Assembly (NCBI GenBank): GCA_023459495.1
Contig: JAEWTL010000037.1
Coordinates: 1 to 64,000, forward strand
Direction of reading: 5' to 3'
DNA: 64,000 nucleotides
Source: Bacillota bacterium
GTDB lineage: Bacteria; Bacillota; Clostridia; Christensenellales; SZUA-584
In this document: positions 1 to 9,145 of the stretch, one piece after another
How the letters are laid out: the number at the start of each line of letters is the position of its first letter
How positions within the stretch are numbered: position 1 is the stretch's first letter
The notes under the pieces: model-generated
Told to the model about the DNA's origin: nothing
The model's database searches: none
What the model saw: the letters and a program-made list of their open reading frames with translations, nothing else
Made by a program: the position numbers and the translations under genes

Positions 1-64
1 ACGGCTTGAGTAAGCCACGTTCTTTACACGAAAAACACAATAACTGCTGTAATATCTTTGAAAC

Positions 65-103
65 AAGCGTCTGGACGGTGTTTTCACTATCTGGACGCTT
101 TTC
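65..103 (+). terminator. Terminator-like hairpin ahead of the ICE small-protein gene
   Basis: Arms AAGCGTC (65-71) and GACGCTT (94-100) can pair and are followed by a short T stretch. It would end transcription from a gene that lies left of the window. Bases 1-64 contain no gene start that I can support and may hold the 3' end of that upstream gene. Confidence 0.45.
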
Positions 104-145
104 GTTCTAAAGATAAGAGATGATGGGCCTGTGAGGTGAACGTGC

Positions 146-331
146 ATGAAACAGAATGTGAGGATATTTCGGCGGTTCCAAGGATATACCGTGCAGGACT
201 GCGCCTGCGTGTATTGCTGGTTTTACGCCGGGAAGCGGCGGGGCTGCCGGCTTGAAGCCTGCTGCTGTCTTGAAGAAAAGCTACTCGCAGCGCAGCGCGA
301 GCTATCGGCAACTTGCCCTAAAACACTCTGA
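146..331 (+). CDS. Small Cys-rich conserved ICE protein
   Basis: A 61-residue protein whose ATG follows a GAGGTGAAC ribosome binding site. It holds six Cys within about 30 residues, including DCACVYC and EACCC, which suggests metal binding or disulfides. Small Cys-rich proteins of this kind sit just before prgI in Firmicutes conjugative elements. Only 17 bases separate it from prgI, so it is probably co-transcribed with the transfer genes. No enzymatic function can be inferred. The position and the good ribosome binding site support a real gene. Confidence 0.6.
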   Translation: MKQNVRIFRRFQGYTVQDCACVYCWFYAGKRRGCRLEACCCLEEKLLAAQRELSATCPKTL

Positions 332-348
332 TCTGGAGGTGAACCCTA

Positions 349-705
349 TTGGAAGTTAAAATCAACCGTGAGATTCGGGCGTATACCGAATCTATGTTCT
401 TTGGACTGTCGATGAGGCAGTTCTTTTTTTCTGTTTGTGCCTGCGGCGTAGCCGTGGCGCTGTACTTTGTCATCCGCCCGTATTTCGGCATGGAAACCGT
501 GAGCTGGATGTGTATTGTCAGCGTTGCGCCCTTTGCCGCCACGGGCTTTATCAGCTACCACGGCATGACGGCGGAGCAGTTCGTGTGGGTCTGGATCAAA
601 TCCGAGTTTCTCATGCCCAAACGCCTGATTTTCCAGCCTGTCAACATCTATCACGAAGCCCTCAAGGGCGTTATTGAGTCCAGAGAGAAGGAGGAAATGA
701 AATAA
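349..705 (+). CDS. prgI: PrgI family conjugation membrane protein
   Basis: 118 residues starting at TTG 349, chosen because GGAGGTG (335-341) lies seven bases upstream. Two hydrophobic segments follow a short charged N-terminus (about residues 24-44 and 50-66), the small two-helix layout of the PrgI family. In Gram-positive type IV secretion systems PrgI is an integral membrane part of the transfer channel and is encoded directly before the VirB4-type ATPase, as here. The next gene begins one base after its stop, so translation is probably coupled. The identification rests on family layout, size and context. Confidence 0.85.
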   Translation: MEVKINREIRAYTESMFFGLSMRQFFFSVCACGVAVALYFVIRPYFGMETVSWMCIVSVAPFAATGFISYHGMTAEQFVWVWIKSEFLMPKRLIFQPVNIYHEALKGVIESREKEEMK

Positions 706-706
706 C

Positions 707-3034
707 ATGGCCATTAAAACACTGAAGAACCTGTTCCGACAGGACAAGGAAAGGTTTGTCGTTCCGAAAAGCGTTCAGCAGGCCATACCCGTTTCGTGCA
801 TTTGGGAGGATGGCATTTTTCTTGTTGGCCGCAATAAGTACGCCAGAACCTACAAGTTTACCGACATCAACTACGCCGTGGCCTCCCGCGAGGATAAGGA
901 GGCTATGTTTCTGGAGTATAGCGAGCTATTAAACTCCTTTGATAGTGGCGCAACCACCAAAATTACCATCGCCAACCGAAGACTCAACAAAGCAGACTTT
1001 GAAAAAGCCATCCTGATCCCCTACAGGGAGGATGGCCTTGATCTCTACCGTAAGGAATATAACAAAATGCTTATGGACAAAGCCATCGGCGCGAACAGCA
1101 TGGTACAGGAAAAATATGTGACCATCTCCGTGTGCAAAAAGAACATTGAGGAAGCGAAAAACTACTTCGCTCGCGTGGGTGCTGACCTCATCGCCCATTT
1201 CATGCGCCTGGGTTCCCGCTGCACCGAGATGGATGCCACGGAGAAGCTGAGAGCGCTGCATGACTTCTACCGCACGGGCGAGGAGACCAGCTTCCGCTTT
1301 GAGCTTTCCGAAACCATGCGCAAGGGCCACGATTTCAGGGATTTCATTTGCCCGGATATGCTGGAGTTTGCGGCTGATCATTTCAAGATAGGCGGCCGCT
1401 ACGGGCGGGTGCTTTTCCTGCGGGAATATGCTTCCTATATTAAGGACGATATGGTGACGGAGCTGACCGACCTGAACCGCAATCTCATGCTGAGTATTGA
1501 CGTGATCCCCGTGCCCACGGATGAGGCGGTCCGCGAGGTGGAAAACCGGTTGCTGGGGGTTGAGACGAATATAACAAATTGGCAACGCCGCCAGAACCAG
1601 AACAACAACTTTTCCGCCGTGATACCGTATGACATGGAATTGCAGCGCAAGGAGAGCAAAGAGTTTTTGGACGACCTCACCACCCGCGACCAGCGCATGA
1701 TGTTCGGCGTGCTCACGCTGGTGCATACCGCTGACAGCATAGAGCAGCTTGACGCGGACACCGAAGCGCTTTTGACCACGGCCCGCAAGCACCTGTGCCA
1801 GATCGCCACGCTCAAATACCAGCAGATGGACGGGCTGAACACGGCGCTGCCCATCGGCCTGCGAAAAATTAACGCGCTGCGCACCCTGACCACCGAAAGC
1901 CTGGCGGTGCTCATTCCGTTCCGGGTACAGGAAATCATGGACACGGGCGGCGTGTATTTTGGCGAGAACGCCATCTCCCAAAACCTCATCATGTGCAACA
2001 AGGCAAAGCTCCTAAACCCCAACGCCTTTTTGCTGGGCGTGCCGGGCAGCGGCAAATCCTTTAGCGCCAAGGAGCTAATCGCTTTCCTTGCCCTTGCCAC
2101 CGACGATGATATCTTGGTCTGCGATCCCGAGCGAGAGTACGCTTCTCTAGTGCGCGCCATGGGCGGCGAGGTCATCCGCATCGCGGCGGGCAGCGACGAT
2201 CACATCAACGCCCTCGATATGGTGGAGGGGTACGGCGACGGCGGTAATCCGGTCATTGACAAATCCGAGTTTGTGCTCTCCCTGTTTGAACAATTGGATA
2301 AGGGCGGTATGGGACCGAAGCAGAAAAGCATCATCGACCGCTGCGTGGAGAACGTTTACCGGGCTTTCAAGAATGGCGGCGATATGCCCACGCTGGTGAC
2401 GCTGCGTGAGGAGTTGTTGGCGCAGCCTGAAAAGGAAGCCGCCGACCTTGCGTTGTCCCTGGAACTGTTCACTTCCGGTAGCCTGAACGCGTTTGCGCAT
2501 CTTACCAACGTGGACGTGAACAACCGCATGATCGTGTACGACATCATGGACCTCGGAAAGCAGCTCAAAACCATGGGCCTGCTGGTTATCACCGACGCCA
2601 TGCTCAACCGCGTGACGGAAAACTGGGCGGCGGGAAAACGGACGCACATCTTTATCGACGAGTTCCATGTGGTTTTTGAAAACGAACACAGCGGCTCCTT
2701 CTTCAATTCCGCATGGCGCAGGTTCAGAAAGAGAAACGCATATCCCACGGCCATTACACAGAATGTGGAGTACGTTCTGGATTCCGTGCTGGCCAGCACC
2801 ATGCTTTCCAACTCCGAGTTCATCGTTATGCTCAACCAGGCGGCGAGTGACCGCGAAAAGCTATCCAAGCTGCTGAGCATTTCCAACGAACAGATGAGCT
2901 ATATCACCAACGCGGACGCGGGCTGCGGCCTGATCAAATATGGCAGCGCTCTCGTCCCATTTATTAACAGATTTCCGCGTCAAACCCGGCTGTATAAGCT
3001 GATGACGACCAAGCCTGGTGAAGAAACCCTGTAG
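707..3034 (+). CDS. virB4: VirB4/TraE-type conjugation ATPase
   Basis: A 775-residue ATPase that powers assembly of the type IV secretion channel or substrate transfer at the cytoplasmic face of the membrane. The Walker A motif GVPGSGKS is at about residues 444-451, and a Walker B motif with acidic pair DE is at about 651-652 (HIFIDEFHVVF). The N-terminal half is the long variable region usual in VirB4 proteins, and the length is normal for ICE-encoded members. It follows prgI by one base and precedes the NlpC-type hydrolase, the conserved order of Tn916/Tn1549-like transfer modules. It looks intact. The base composition is clearly GC-richer than the glycan block that follows. Confidence 0.93.
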   Translation: MAIKTLKNLFRQDKERFVVPKSVQQAIPVSCIWEDGIFLVGRNKYARTYKFTDINYAVASREDKEAMFLEYSELLNSFDSGATTKITIANRRLNKADFEKAILIPYREDGLDLYRKEYNKMLMDKAIGANSMVQEKYVTISVCKKNIEEAKNYFARVGADLIAHFMRLGSRCTEMDATEKLRALHDFYRTGEETSFRFELSETMRKGHDFRDFICPDMLEFAADHFKIGGRYGRVLFLREYASYIKDDMVTELTDLNRNLMLSIDVIPVPTDEAVREVENRLLGVETNITNWQRRQNQNNNFSAVIPYDMELQRKESKEFLDDLTTRDQRMMFGVLTLVHTADSIEQLDADTEALLTTARKHLCQIATLKYQQMDGLNTALPIGLRKINALRTLTTESLAVLIPFRVQEIMDTGGVYFGENAISQNLIMCNKAKLLNPNAFLLGVPGSGKSFSAKELIAFLALATDDDILVCDPEREYASLVRAMGGEVIRIAAGSDDHINALDMVEGYGDGGNPVIDKSEFVLSLFEQLDKGGMGPKQKSIIDRCVENVYRAFKNGGDMPTLVTLREELLAQPEKEAADLALSLELFTSGSLNAFAHLTNVDVNNRMIVYDIMDLGKQLKTMGLLVITDAMLNRVTENWAAGKRTHIFIDEFHVVFENEHSGSFFNSAWRRFRKRNAYPTAITQNVEYVLDSVLASTMLSNSEFIVMLNQAASDREKLSKLLSISNEQMSYITNADAGCGLIKYGSALVPFINRFPRQTRLYKLMTTKPGEETL

Positions 3035-3129
3035 GCTTCAGGTTTACCCTTAATACGGGCGGATTGCCGGAGCAGTCCGCCCTATTCTGGTATACCGGGC
3101 TTTTGATAGCTTTCCATGGAGGTGAGCTT

Positions 3130-4992
3130 TTGAGTAAAACCATAAAGACCCGCGAAATCAAGCGGGACATTCGCGCGCTGGACAAGGCCGGGATTGCTAC
3201 GGAGCGTATGAAGGATGCCTTTGTTCGCACAAAGGATGGAACCGAACGGGCCCAGCAGGACGGACGGGAGCACGCTTCCCCTGCCGGGTACGCCGAGGAT
3301 AAGATAACAGAAAAGGCTGAAAACACCGTGCATGGAGCCACCCATCAGGTGAAAAAGCAGGGCGGCAGAGCGGCGAGGAAGATAAAGGACGCGAGGTACC
3401 GCGCCGGAGACGCGAAACGGGCGGCGGATGCCACGCACGATACGGCAGACAGCGTTCGCCGTCCCTCCGGCCCCATCAAAAAGCAGGCTTCCGACATGCA
3501 GAAAGAGCAGATGAAACAGCACGCGCAGGAGAATATGCGCCGCTCCAGCGCCCGTGCCCGGCAATCGGCGGAGCGCACCATCAAAACCGCGCAACGGACC
3601 GAAAGGACGATTAAGCAATCCGCGCGGTCTGCAGGAAATACCGTCAAGGCTACCGCCAAGGGTACGGTGAAAACGGCGGGGAAATCCATCAAAACGGCGC
3701 AGAGAACGGCTAAAACTACCATCAAAACCACGCAGCAAGCGGCGAAGCTGGCACAAAAAAGTGCCCAGGCCGCCGCGCAAGCAGCCAGAGTAGCCGCGCA
3801 AGCCGCGCGTGTCGCCGCAAAGACAGCGGCTGCGGTGGCGAAGGCAGCGGTTAAGGCCACGATTGCCTTTGTTAAAATGGCGATTGCCGCCATTAAGGGG
3901 CTGATTGCGGCCATTGCCGCAGGTGGATGGGTGGCCGTGGTCGTGATTCTGGTGATCGTGCTGGTCGGCCTTTTACTTGGTTCCGTGTTCGGCGTATTCT
4001 TTTCCAATGAAACGGACGGGCAGCCCATGTCCGAGGTGGTCAGCGAGATCAGCACAGATTTTCAAACTGGTATTGATGCAAAGGTTGAGCAGCTTAAGGC
4101 AGGCGGCGACTACGACGAGGTGCAAATCATCTACGAGGGGGACGGAGACGGCGACAGTGTACATGTCAACAACTGGAGCGATGTGCTGGCCGTGTATGCA
4201 GTCCTGCTTAATACCGACGTGGAGGCGGGTACTGAGGTTGTGACTATTACGCCGGAAAAGCTGGAAAAGCTAAAGGCGTATTTTGAGGATATGAACCAGG
4301 TAGCATACAGCACGCAGGTGCAGTCTGAAACGCATACCAAGATAAACGATGAGGGAGAGGAGGAAACTGTCACCTCTACAACGCTTATCATCCGCGTCCG
4401 CATTACCAGCCTGTCCTACGAGGAAGCGGCGGACTTCTACCATATGAGCGAGGAACAGTGTGAGCTTTTAAACGAGCTGATGCAGCCCGAGTACGCCGCC
4501 CTGTTCGCCGCTATCACCGGCGTGGACGTGTGGAACGGCGCAAGCATGACCGAGATCGTGTCCGGCCTACCCGTCGGCACGACCGGCGCGGAGGTGGTCA
4601 GGGCAGGGCTGACCAAGGTGGGATGCCCGTATGTATGGGGCGCGAGTGGCCCGAACAAGTTTGACTGCTCCGGGTTCGCGTATTGGTGCCTCAGCCAGAC
4701 AAGCTCACCCCTGGGCGCGTTTCGCACCAACGCGGCGGGACAGGCCAAATGGTGCTACGAAAATGGCTGTATGGTAGGCCGGAGCGAGCTTCAGCCCGGC
4801 GACCTGGTGTTTTGGCAGAACCTCGGCTGCCCAGGCTGCGGCAGGTGGAACGAGATTCACCACGTCGGTATTTATGTGGGCGATGGAAAGGTCATGGAGG
4901 CAAGTTCCTCAAAAGGACGCGTGCTGGTACGTGATCTGTGGGAAAGTAGTAACTACCCCATATGGGGCTTCGGACGACCCAACACAGAATAA
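3130..4992 (+). CDS. Conjugative transfer cell-wall hydrolase, NlpC/P60
   Basis: 620 residues from TTG 3130, chosen because GGAGG (3118-3122) lies just upstream; an earlier in-frame start lacks such a site. The first 240 residues are very rich in Ala, Lys, Arg and Thr with repeated KTAQRT-like and AAQAARVAAQ-like heptads, probably a long basic coiled coil. A membrane segment follows at about 255-283 (VAVVVILVIVLVGLLLG). The C-terminal NlpC/P60 domain has the catalytic DCSGF Cys at about 513 and the HHVGIYVG His at about 578. Such proteins cut peptidoglycan to let the conjugation channel through. In typical ICEs several more genes and the relaxase follow; here the ICE order breaks right after this gene. 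Confidence 0.9.
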   Translation: MSKTIKTREIKRDIRALDKAGIATERMKDAFVRTKDGTERAQQDGREHASPAGYAEDKITEKAENTVHGATHQVKKQGGRAARKIKDARYRAGDAKRAADATHDTADSVRRPSGPIKKQASDMQKEQMKQHAQENMRRSSARARQSAERTIKTAQRTERTIKQSARSAGNTVKATAKGTVKTAGKSIKTAQRTAKTTIKTTQQAAKLAQKSAQAAAQAARVAAQAARVAAKTAAAVAKAAVKATIAFVKMAIAAIKGLIAAIAAGGWVAVVVILVIVLVGLLLGSVFGVFFSNETDGQPMSEVVSEISTDFQTGIDAKVEQLKAGGDYDEVQIIYEGDGDGDSVHVNNWSDVLAVYAVLLNTDVEAGTEVVTITPEKLEKLKAYFEDMNQVAYSTQVQSETHTKINDEGEEETVTSTTLIIRVRITSLSYEEAADFYHMSEEQCELLNELMQPEYAALFAAITGVDVWNGASMTEIVSGLPVGTTGAEVVRAGLTKVGCPYVWGASGPNKFDCSGFAYWCLSQTSSPLGAFRTNAAGQAKWCYENGCMVGRSELQPGDLVFWQNLGCPGCGRWNEIHHVGIYVGDGKVMEASSSKGRVLVRDLWESSNYPIWGFGRPNTE

Positions 4993-5780
4993 AAGGCATG
5001 GGGAAGAGAAAGACTGGGTTAAAACGCCCAGCTTTCTCATGCCGCTTTGGTACTCATCTCCCCTTTTCTGCTGGAGGAGAAGATACTCGCCATCATGGAT
5101 CATTTAACCGCAGCCTTAGGTTGGTCACCAATCCAGCGGAGCAGCTGGAGCCGACGGGGTGCAACCTGCTAGTGGGGTTCAGGCGAAGGCGGCTACCAAA
5201 TTCAACTCGGAAGTATTTTAAGTCGGGTTAGTGCTGTTGCTAGAGGATTCACGGAAAAGCTGCTACCGGTTAAGCTATTTCCTGCATATGAAATAGGCTC
5301 AGTGCGAATACATGACCGAGGATATTGAAACTGCAAAAAAGATATTTGATGTCGTGTTTAAGTATGCACAAACCGCTTATGAGCGCCCCGATGTATGTAG
5401 CTTAAAGATACTCCTGTATGCGGGAGCCGTTTAAACAAATCGACTTATTTCATGCAAGTTATGCTTTGCAAACAACAGTTTATGCATTAAGCGATACATC
5501 TTAACATGGTAGTGCTATTTTAATTATCAAGATATCATGCGATTTAGACAATTTAAAGGCTAAACCAAAATTGTAAAGTAACACCTTTATAAAAAGTAGA
5601 TAAACTTAGTATTCTGTCAAAAAGGAGGAAGAAGATAACAGACTAATTTTTTGTGTTTCCGGATCATTTTTTCGACAGCGAAAAACTGCCGTTCGAAGGA
5701 GGTGCTTAAAGTTTGTAGAAAACGCTTGACTCATGTATGTTTTAATTTGTGCTTAAGACAAATCTGATTAGGAGGTTTAT
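4993..5780 (+). other. Decayed intergenic region after the transfer module
   Basis: No convincing intact gene. Fragments look like former coding sequence broken by stops and frameshifts: about 5181-5330 reads GEGGYQIQLGSILSRV in one frame, and 5312-5434 reads as a 40-residue ORF beginning MTEDIETAKKIFDVV in another frame without a ribosome binding site. The genes that usually follow the NlpC-type hydrolase in these ICEs, including a relaxase, are missing here. From about 5450 the sequence becomes AT-rich and leads into the first GH3 gene. Confidence 0.5.
5717..5731 (+). promoter_or_regulatory. Possible cre-like site overlapping a -35-like TTGACT
   Basis: The sequence AGAAAACGCTTGAC resembles the CcpA catabolite-repression (cre) consensus and overlaps TTGACT (5726-5731), 50 bases before the GH3 start codon. 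No good -10 hexamer stands at the right spacing, so the promoter itself is uncertain. If real, it would place the first GH3 operon under carbon catabolite control. Confidence 0.22.
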
Positions 5781-8744
5781 ATGAATAGGAGAATTTCAAT
5801 CAATCGTGGATTGGCTGGCATTTTGGCCTTTCTGTTGTTTTTAGCCGTTTCAGGAACTACGCTGATGTTCAGCTTCTCAACAGCAATTAACAAAGCACTC
5901 AATATTAATACAAGTGAAGTCGTTACTTCTGATGAGGATACTAATGTTGACACCGCATATTATACCAGCGAGTTTGGGACAGACTATGAAAACAAGCAGT
6001 CGGCCTTAAAAGTTCAAATGGCTGTAGCTGCCGAAAACGTAACGCAAGCAGAAGAAGGCACTGTTTTATTGATGAATAACAACAATGCCTTACCGTTATC
6101 AATGGACAGCCGTATTACGCTTTTTGGAAACGCATCGTACAATTCAATGATGTCTTCTTCACCCGAAGCTTCTATACCTACAATGACATTTAACGCGGCC
6201 ATGCAGAAAGTATTTGGTGAAGGCAATATTAACACCATATTATCGGAAAAAGTCTACAGCAGTTTAAGCGCGACTTCATCTACAGAAGTTGTAGAAGCGC
6301 CAATCGCCGATGTGGAGGCGCAGGAGAACTCATGGACGGATGATTATAATGACGCGGCGATTGTTGTGCTGGCTCGAACCGGAGGAGAAGGGGACGACAG
6401 CGCCATGCTTACATCGGACGGGTCTCATTATCTCGGCTTACAGGCCAATGAAAAAGCCCTGATGGAATACCTACAGACGAAAAAAGATAATGGCGTGATT
6501 AAAAAAATTATTGTGGTAATCAACACGGATCAGATGATGGAGCTTGGATGGCTTAACGACTATGAAGTTGACGCTTGTGTGCTAGCCGGAGTTCCCGGAG
6601 CAACAGGCTTTGAAGGTGTCGCGAATGTCATCGCAGGTAACGTATCGCCATCCGGCCATTTAGTAGATACTTACGCGGCCAATTCTTTGTCTGCGCCTGC
6701 AGTTACTTATGCATGCGATAACACCATGGCGTGGGCGAACACAGATGAAGTTAATGCGTATTGTACAGATACTACGAATGATGGTGAACAAATCGACTTT
6801 TACACGATTTATGCCGAAGGCATCTATGTGGGATACAAATACTATGAAACACGTTATGAAGACTGCGTAATGGGTGACGGCAATGCGGACAGTGCAGCAG
6901 GCGCATCATCCGGAGAGAGCTGGGATTACGGCAATGAGATTGTCTACACCTTCGGATATGGCCTGTCCTACACGACATTTAAGCAGGAATTGCTGAACGT
7001 AAACTACGACGCTTCTACGGACAACTATGAGCTGGAAGTAAAGGTAACCAATACGGGCAGCGTTGCCGGGAAGTCAGTAGTAGAAGTATATGCACAGACT
7101 CCGTATGGCGACTATGAAAAAGCAAACGACGTTGAAAAATCTGCTGTACAGATAATCGGTTTCGGAAAAACGGACACGCTTAATCCCGGGGAAAGCGCGA
7201 CAATTACCGTAGAGGCGGAACGTTACATGCTCGCCAGCTACGACTCTAACGGCGCACAGGGCTATATCTTAAGCGCAGGCGATTACTATCTCGCAATTGG
7301 GGACGACGCCCATGACGCACTTAACAACATTTTAGCCGCAAAAGGGTACACCGCTGCAGATGGTATGGATGCCGATGGTGACGCGAGAAAAACGTATACT
7401 TGGAATCAGGCGGAGCTGGACACGACGTCATATGCGACGTCGCGTTATACTGATGCTGAGGTTACAAACCAGTTTGATAACGCTGATTTAAACTATTATG
7501 GCGTGGATTTCACGTATCTTTCCCGTAGCGATTGGGAAGGGACTTATCCCGTCGAGGCTCTGGAAGTCAGCGCAACGCAGGAAATGATGGACGACCTCAA
7601 TACGGACTGGTACGAGGAACCGGAAGACTCTGCAGACGTATCTGATTTCACGCAAGGCGCGGATAATGGACTGACGTTTGCGGACATGCGTTTGGTAGAC
7701 TGGGATGACGACGAGACATGGAATGAGTTTCTGGATCAGTTAACCGTTGATGAGATGGTTAGCTTAATGCCGGACACCTTCGGCGTCGCAGGTGTGGACA
7801 GTATCGGCATGCCGGCGCAAAAACGCTCTGACGACGGCAACGGCATCGGTACATCCATGACGGCGACCAATACCAAATGCATGCCTTGGGTATCCGATGT
7901 AATGACTGCGCGCACATGGAACACGGATCGTTTTGAACAGAAGGGGAAACTCATGGCTGTTCAAGCCGCGTACAGTGGCCTAAATGAGGTGTGGTACGGG
8001 GGCGGCAACATTCACCGTACACCCTTCAGCGGACGCAATGCGCTTTATTTCAGCGAAGATGGTAACTATAGTTATATTGTGAACGCGGCAGTGGCGAAAG
8101 CGATGCAGGCAAACGGCGTAAACTATGCAATCAAGCATTTTGCCTTAAACGATCAGGAGACCGGCCGGGAGAGTTTAAATACTTTCGCGAACGAGCAAAC
8201 GATTCGTGAGAACTATTTACGCAGCTTTGAAGGCGCATTTTGTGAAGGCGGAGCGCTGAGCGTGATGACGGCTTTCAGTCGCTTCGGCTGTATTTATGCC
8301 GCTACAAGCGTACCTTTGCTGACCAACGTACTGCGCGGCGAGTGGGGATTTAAAGGTCATGTCACCACGGACGGTTTTTCCGCAAGCTCTTTGTATAAGA
8401 CTCACTATCTGGAAATGTTCACGGCGGGTGTAGACTTCTTCTGCCTTGATCCCGGAAAAACACCGGAAGCGATGAAAGCGGCCATTGACTCGGGCGATGG
8501 TTATATGATGCAATGCTTGCGTGATATGACTAAGCGGAATGTATACGCGGCCAGCCGTACAGTGTCCACAAATGGATTGAGCAGCAACTCTGTTGTCGTA
8601 ACGATTGTCCCCTGGTGGCAGATTCTGATGCTGGCGGTAACTGGCGTATGCGCCATTGGCGTGGTTGTCTGTACGGTGATTAGTGCCACTGGAATCTATG
8701 GTAAGAAAAGAGAAGCAAAAAAGGAGGTAACGGTATGCGATTAA
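5781..8744 (+). CDS. Membrane-anchored GH3 protein with inverted domain order
   Basis: 987 residues; ATG after AGGAGG. An N-terminal hydrophobic segment (about 12-32) and a C-terminal one (about 945-972, then a basic tail) would anchor both ends with the bulk outside. Domain order is reversed relative to ordinary GH3 enzymes. The GH3 C-terminal sandwich comes first (about 75-325, with RTGGEGDD; Glu about 203 is in the region that supplies the acid/base). A fibronectin III-like domain follows (about 400-515), then the GH3 TIM barrel (about 640-940). The barrel keeps KHFALNDQE, GRNALYFSED and TTDGF, with nucleophile candidate Asp 864. The substrate-binding DGPHG motif is altered to DDGNGIG. Reversed GH3 order is known in Ruminococcus albus and Butyrivibrio beta-glucosidases. 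Its stop overlaps the next gene by 10 bases. The substrate is unknown. Confidence 0.85.
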   Translation: MNRRISINRGLAGILAFLLFLAVSGTTLMFSFSTAINKALNINTSEVVTSDEDTNVDTAYYTSEFGTDYENKQSALKVQMAVAAENVTQAEEGTVLLMNNNNALPLSMDSRITLFGNASYNSMMSSSPEASIPTMTFNAAMQKVFGEGNINTILSEKVYSSLSATSSTEVVEAPIADVEAQENSWTDDYNDAAIVVLARTGGEGDDSAMLTSDGSHYLGLQANEKALMEYLQTKKDNGVIKKIIVVINTDQMMELGWLNDYEVDACVLAGVPGATGFEGVANVIAGNVSPSGHLVDTYAANSLSAPAVTYACDNTMAWANTDEVNAYCTDTTNDGEQIDFYTIYAEGIYVGYKYYETRYEDCVMGDGNADSAAGASSGESWDYGNEIVYTFGYGLSYTTFKQELLNVNYDASTDNYELEVKVTNTGSVAGKSVVEVYAQTPYGDYEKANDVEKSAVQIIGFGKTDTLNPGESATITVEAERYMLASYDSNGAQGYILSAGDYYLAIGDDAHDALNNILAAKGYTAADGMDADGDARKTYTWNQAELDTTSYATSRYTDAEVTNQFDNADLNYYGVDFTYLSRSDWEGTYPVEALEVSATQEMMDDLNTDWYEEPEDSADVSDFTQGADNGLTFADMRLVDWDDDETWNEFLDQLTVDEMVSLMPDTFGVAGVDSIGMPAQKRSDDGNGIGTSMTATNTKCMPWVSDVMTARTWNTDRFEQKGKLMAVQAAYSGLNEVWYGGGNIHRTPFSGRNALYFSEDGNYSYIVNAAVAKAMQANGVNYAIKHFALNDQETGRESLNTFANEQTIRENYLRSFEGAFCEGGALSVMTAFSRFGCIYAATSVPLLTNVLRGEWGFKGHVTTDGFSASSLYKTHYLEMFTAGVDFFCLDPGKTPEAMKAAIDSGDGYMMQCLRDMTKRNVYAASRTVSTNGLSSNSVVVTIVPWWQILMLAVTGVCAIGVVVCTVISATGIYGKKREAKKEVTVCD

Positions 8745-9145
8745 AATCAAAAAGCTTCAGCGAGAAAACCAGCCTGCTGAGTGCGGCGCTGAGCCTGGTA
8801 ACAGTGATTGTATTTTGCATCTATGGGTTTATCTATGATTATATGGACTCGGTTGTGATTTTAACGCTTCTTATAGGTATTGCCGGTTCAGCAGTATATG
8901 CACTGGTAAAAAGCAAAGCAGTGGAACTGCTGAACCTGCTGGCAGTTATCAGTGTATCGTTTAGCGTCGGTCTGTTTTTCCTGAACAGCTACCCCGTTTG
9001 GGCCGACCGCCTTAACAACATCACTATGTATGCATCCAGAGGTACATTGGTTCCGGTTATTGCGATAATAATAATGATGTTTGCAACCATCATTATTGGG
9101 ATTGTCTCCTGCTTCACGGCAAAGGGAGGGAAGATCAATGAATAG
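8735..9145 (+). CDS. Four-helix small membrane protein of the GH3 operon
   Basis: 136 residues; starts inside the end of the GH3 gene, with AAGGAGGTAACGGT just upstream, so the two are translationally coupled. Four hydrophobic segments are visible (about residues 15-34, 40-56, 66-84 and 102-126). No family is recognised and there are no catalytic motifs. The tight linkage between a double-anchored GH3 protein and a lipoprotein suggests a partner or scaffold in the same membrane complex; this is inference. Its end overlaps the lipoprotein start by eight bases. Confidence 0.7.
   Translation: MRLKSKSFSEKTSLLSAALSLVTVIVFCIYGFIYDYMDSVVILTLLIGIAGSAVYALVKSKAVELLNLLAVISVSFSVGLFFLNSYPVWADRLNNITMYASRGTLVPVIAIIIMMFATIIIGIVSCFTAKGGKINE

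Noticed and set aside
929..1981. Long antisense ORF opposite the VirB4 gene
   Set aside because: It mirrors the codon pattern of the GC-rich VirB4 gene, whose motifs are clear; no start site or family features.
4962..5231. ORF overlapping the end of the NlpC hydrolase gene
   Set aside because: It starts inside a clear gene in another frame, has no ribosome binding site, and its tail is a shadow of decayed sequence.
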